From Oscillospiraceae bacterium (GTDB lineage: Bacteria > Bacillota > Clostridia > Oscillospirales > Acutalibacteraceae), in NCBI GenBank assembly GCA_022650485.1, contig JALCPP010000002.1, forward strand, positions 124,001-188,000: 64,000 nt of DNA, given 5' to 3'. Below are positions 61,832 through 64,000 of the stretch, one piece after another. The first letter of the stretch is position 1. Every line of letters starts with the position of its first letter. The notes beneath the pieces were generated by a model. That model saw only the letters and a list, made by a program, of their open reading frames with translations, had not been told where the DNA came from and did no database searches. A program made the position numbers and the translations under genes.

Positions 61832-62757
61832 ATATAATCTTATTAACTGCCTGTATCGGAATGATAACAGGCTTTTTTATTTTATTTTCCCTATCTCTAT
61901 CGGAGTTTACAGATGGAGTTTTTAAATCCTTTTTAAATGGACCCAAAAGCCTAAAAGAAGAAATCAATGAAACAACGGATAGAAAAAAGGTTGGTTTCTT
62001 TAAACGAGAGATAAAAGAGGTACAGGAAATTTTAAAAATAACTGGTAGAGCAAGCCGTTTTCCAATGCTTTGTATGCTTTCACTTGCTTTGTTTACAGTT
62101 GGAACATCCGTAGCGATTATGATGGGCAACTTCTTCCTTGTGCCGGTTCTTGCAGTGGGAATGATGCTTTTGCCTTTTTGGTATGTTCGACTTACTCAAA
62201 CTCATTTTAAAAAGGATATTGCCGCAGAACTTGAAACAGCACTGTCTATCATTACCACCTCATATCTAAGAAATGAGGACATTTTGACAGCGGTGGAGGA
62301 AAATATAAACTACTTAAATCCGCCGGTACTTTCCGTATTCAAAGGTTTTGTTTATCGAATTAAGATGATCAATCCAGACATTAATACAGGGTTGCAAAGC
62401 ATAAGAAAGCAGATAGACAACGCTGTCTTTCGAGAATGGTGCGATGCGTTGATTGCGTGTCAGCAGGATAGAAGTCTTAAAAGCACATTGACACCAATTG
62501 TATCAAAACTTTCTGATATGCGGGTAGTAAACGGTGAACTTGAAAACTTGGTATTTGAGCCGAGAAAAGAGTTTATTACAATGCAGATGTTGGTGCTTTG
62601 CAATATTCCTCTGCTGTATTTTTTAAACAAAGACTGGTATCACACTCTAATGCACACAATCCCAGGACAGATTGTACTTGCGGTTTGTTTTATCATCATG
62701 TTTGTATCTATGGCATTTGTGATTAAGCTAACACAACCCGTTGAGTACAGGAGGTGA
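61828..62757 (+). CDS. TadB-like inner-membrane platform protein
   Basis: This 309-residue membrane protein has four hydrophobic segments (about residues 1-22, 90-135 and the final 45) and a cytoplasmic GspF-like helix region between them. It is the first of a TadB/TadC pair. TTG 61828 overlaps the tadA stop; TGAGGTGA lies before it. Confidence 0.82.
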   Translation: MNIILLTACIGMITGFFILFSLSLSEFTDGVFKSFLNGPKSLKEEINETTDRKKVGFFKREIKEVQEILKITGRASRFPMLCMLSLALFTVGTSVAIMMGNFFLVPVLAVGMMLLPFWYVRLTQTHFKKDIAAELETALSIITTSYLRNEDILTAVEENINYLNPPVLSVFKGFVYRIKMINPDINTGLQSIRKQIDNAVFREWCDALIACQQDRSLKSTLTPIVSKLSDMRVVNGELENLVFEPRKEFITMQMLVLCNIPLLYFLNKDWYHTLMHTIPGQIVLAVCFIIMFVSMAFVIKLTQPVEYRR

Positions 62758-62765
62758 AAAGTTAT

Positions 62766-63638
62766 ATGCAAATTTTAATGATGCTTTTTGCTGTTTTCTT
62801 TGCAATGGGATTATTCTTTATCCTTGCAGATCTTCTAAAAATCCCAAGCTTAGCCGCAGAAAAAGCAATGCTTTCTGCTGTTAAGGAAAGTAGTCAAAAA
62901 ACTAAAAACATAGAAGTTTTGCTTAACGGATTTGCAGTAAGGATTGCAAAATATCTGCCAATAGATGAGTACAAGAAAATCCGTATGAGAAACACTTTAA
63001 ATGCCGCAGGAATGAAAGAAACCCCCGAAGAATTTATGGCAAACGCATTTGTAAAATCAGGTGCAGTTCTCCTTGGGGTTATTCCTGCTCTTGTATTTTT
63101 CCCTTTGCTTGCTCCTGTAGTTTTAATTCTTGCCGTGATTGTTTATTTTAAAGAAATCCGCAGGGCTGATGAAAAGCTAAATGCAAAGAGAGAAAAAATC
63201 GAAATAGAACTTCCAAGGTTTGTGGCAACTGTTACACAGGAGCTAAAGGCAAGCCGTGACGTGCTTTCAATCCTTGAAAACTTTAAGAAAAATGCAGGTG
63301 CAGACTTTGCTAAAGAGCTGGATATTGTAACAGCGGACATGCGGTCATCATCTTATGAGGCGGCACTTACAAGGTTTGAGGCGAGAATCAATTCAACAAT
63401 GCTGTCGGATATTACTCGTGGACTAATTGGTGTGCTGCGTGGTGATGATGGTGCGATGTATTTTCAAATGCTGAGTCATGACATGAAACAGTTGGAGTTG
63501 CAAAGGCTGAAAGCACAGGCGATGAAGATACCTTCAAAAATCCGTATATTCAGCTTTTTGATGCTCATGTGTTTTCTAATGACTTATATCGTCATTATCA
63601 TTTCTGAAATCATTCATTCACTCAGCACAATGTTATAA
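62766..63638 (+). CDS. TadC-like inner-membrane platform protein
   Basis: This 290-residue membrane protein has N-terminal and C-terminal hydrophobic segments and a central GspF-like helical domain (FVATVTQELKASRDVLSILE). ATG 62766 fits AGGAGGTG at 62749-62756; GTG 62754 lies inside it. It forms the platform with TadB on which the TadA ATPase acts. Confidence 0.82.
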   Translation: MQILMMLFAVFFAMGLFFILADLLKIPSLAAEKAMLSAVKESSQKTKNIEVLLNGFAVRIAKYLPIDEYKKIRMRNTLNAAGMKETPEEFMANAFVKSGAVLLGVIPALVFFPLLAPVVLILAVIVYFKEIRRADEKLNAKREKIEIELPRFVATVTQELKASRDVLSILENFKKNAGADFAKELDIVTADMRSSSYEAALTRFEARINSTMLSDITRGLIGVLRGDDGAMYFQMLSHDMKQLELQRLKAQAMKIPSKIRIFSFLMLMCFLMTYIVIIISEIIHSLSTML

Positions 63639-63652
63639 GGGAGGTGCTTTTT

Positions 63653-64000
63653 ATGCATAAAATGCTGAAATTTCTCCGGAACAATCGTGGTGAGGGATAC
63701 ATTGATGTAGTAGTGCTAGTCCTTTGTGCAATGCTTATAATTGCAGTAGCAGTTAAGGTGTTCCCTGCTTATATTGCCAAACAGCAGGTTGATACTTTCG
63801 CGACAGAACTTATTCGTGAAGCAGAAATTGCAGGTCGGGTAGGCACAGAAACTGAAAGACGAGAGCAAGTTCTTATTGAAAAAACAGGACTTCATCCAGA
63901 GATTAACTGGTCAACAACAGGAAAAATACAGCTAAACGAAGAAGTCTCTGTTGTAGTCACCTATGATATGGATATCGGGTTGTTTGGTGGTTTTGGTTCA
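63653..64000 (+). CDS. DUF4320-family pilin-like protein, 3' partial
   Basis: It is cut by the window edge after 116 codons. ATG 63653 follows AAGGGAGGTG. A short basic N-terminus is followed by NNRGEGYIDVVVLVLCAMLI, a prepilin-like cleavage region and hydrophobic helix. The G-E-x-Y-[VI]-D motif is shared with the small protein at 54297. DUF4320 is a family from Firmicute conjugative elements. It is probably a pseudopilin exported by the Tad machine. Confidence 0.78.
   Translation, partial: MHKMLKFLRNNRGEGYIDVVVLVLCAMLIIAVAVKVFPAYIAKQQVDTFATELIREAEIAGRVGTETERREQVLIEKTGLHPEINWSTTGKIQLNEEVSVVVTYDMDIGLFGGFGS

Noticed and set aside
45090-64000. CRISPR array or rRNA genes
   Set aside because: No regularly spaced repeat series and no rRNA-like sequence is present in the window; the only tandem repeat is coding (SLH gene).

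Overview
The window looks like chromosome from a spore-forming, Gram-positive-type member of the Clostridia (probably Oscillospiraceae-like; the genus is inferred). It encodes SpoIIE behind a promoter that looks Spo0A-controlled, a spore photoproduct lyase, DeoR, TetR and LCP proteins, and many TTG starts behind strong Shine-Dalgarno sites. Up to about 45.09 kb the sequence has fairly balanced base composition and ordinary core genes. From just after rlmD (rumA) to the right edge it turns clearly AT-rich and carries the accessory genes of an integrative conjugative-type element. Only the left part of that element is visible: no relaxase, coupling ATPase or integrase lies inside the window.

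Core part, left to right. 0-1.9 kb: the end of a GlpA-like dehydrogenase, a GlpB-like FAD/NAD oxidoreductase and a DUF1667 protein. 1.9-8.4 kb: a divergent DeoR regulator and a self-contained phosphotransferase operon (class II aldolase, Gat-type IIA, IIB and IIC, Enzyme I, HPr) behind a consensus sigma-A promoter. 8.4-13 kb: small and accessory proteins, a flavodoxin/ferredoxin protein, tRNA-Pro(CGG), tRNA-Gln(CTG), spore photoproduct lyase and a pentapeptide protein. 13-17.2 kb: tatD, metG and an LCP protein. 17.4-23 kb: a tiny membrane protein, a small multidrug export protein, two FAD proteins, a TetR regulator and an aminotransferase. 23.1-27.5 kb: a MacB-type ABC exporter operon with an HlyD adaptor and a TolC-like protein. 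27.8-34.1 kb: spoIIE, an aminotransferase, trpS, a small membrane protein and alr. 34-45.1 kb: purL, a penicillin-binding protein, an FHA-FtsW/RodA fusion, a hexapeptide-repeat protein, a secreted dockerin-like protein and rlmD.

Element part. The left side (45.2-54.3 kb) has a low-GC pentapeptide protein, a possible toxin or leader peptide, an XRE repressor facing a SLOG protein across a palindromic operator, ArdA antirestriction, a DUF4314 protein with an internal start, a Bro-N/KilAC antirepressor, a Dam-type methylase, DUF3849, YodL and SpoVG-like proteins. The right side (54.3-64 kb) is a compact, overlapping operon for a Tad-type pilus or secretion machine: a pilin-like peptide, a 1235-residue S-layer-anchored repeat protein, prepilin peptidase, CpaB, a TadZ-like ATPase, TadA, TadB, TadC and a DUF4320 pilin-like protein cut by the window edge. 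The inferred picture is a conjugative element that carries its own surface appendage and cell-wall-anchored adhesin, which could act in mating contact or colonisation. This is the most interesting system in the window.
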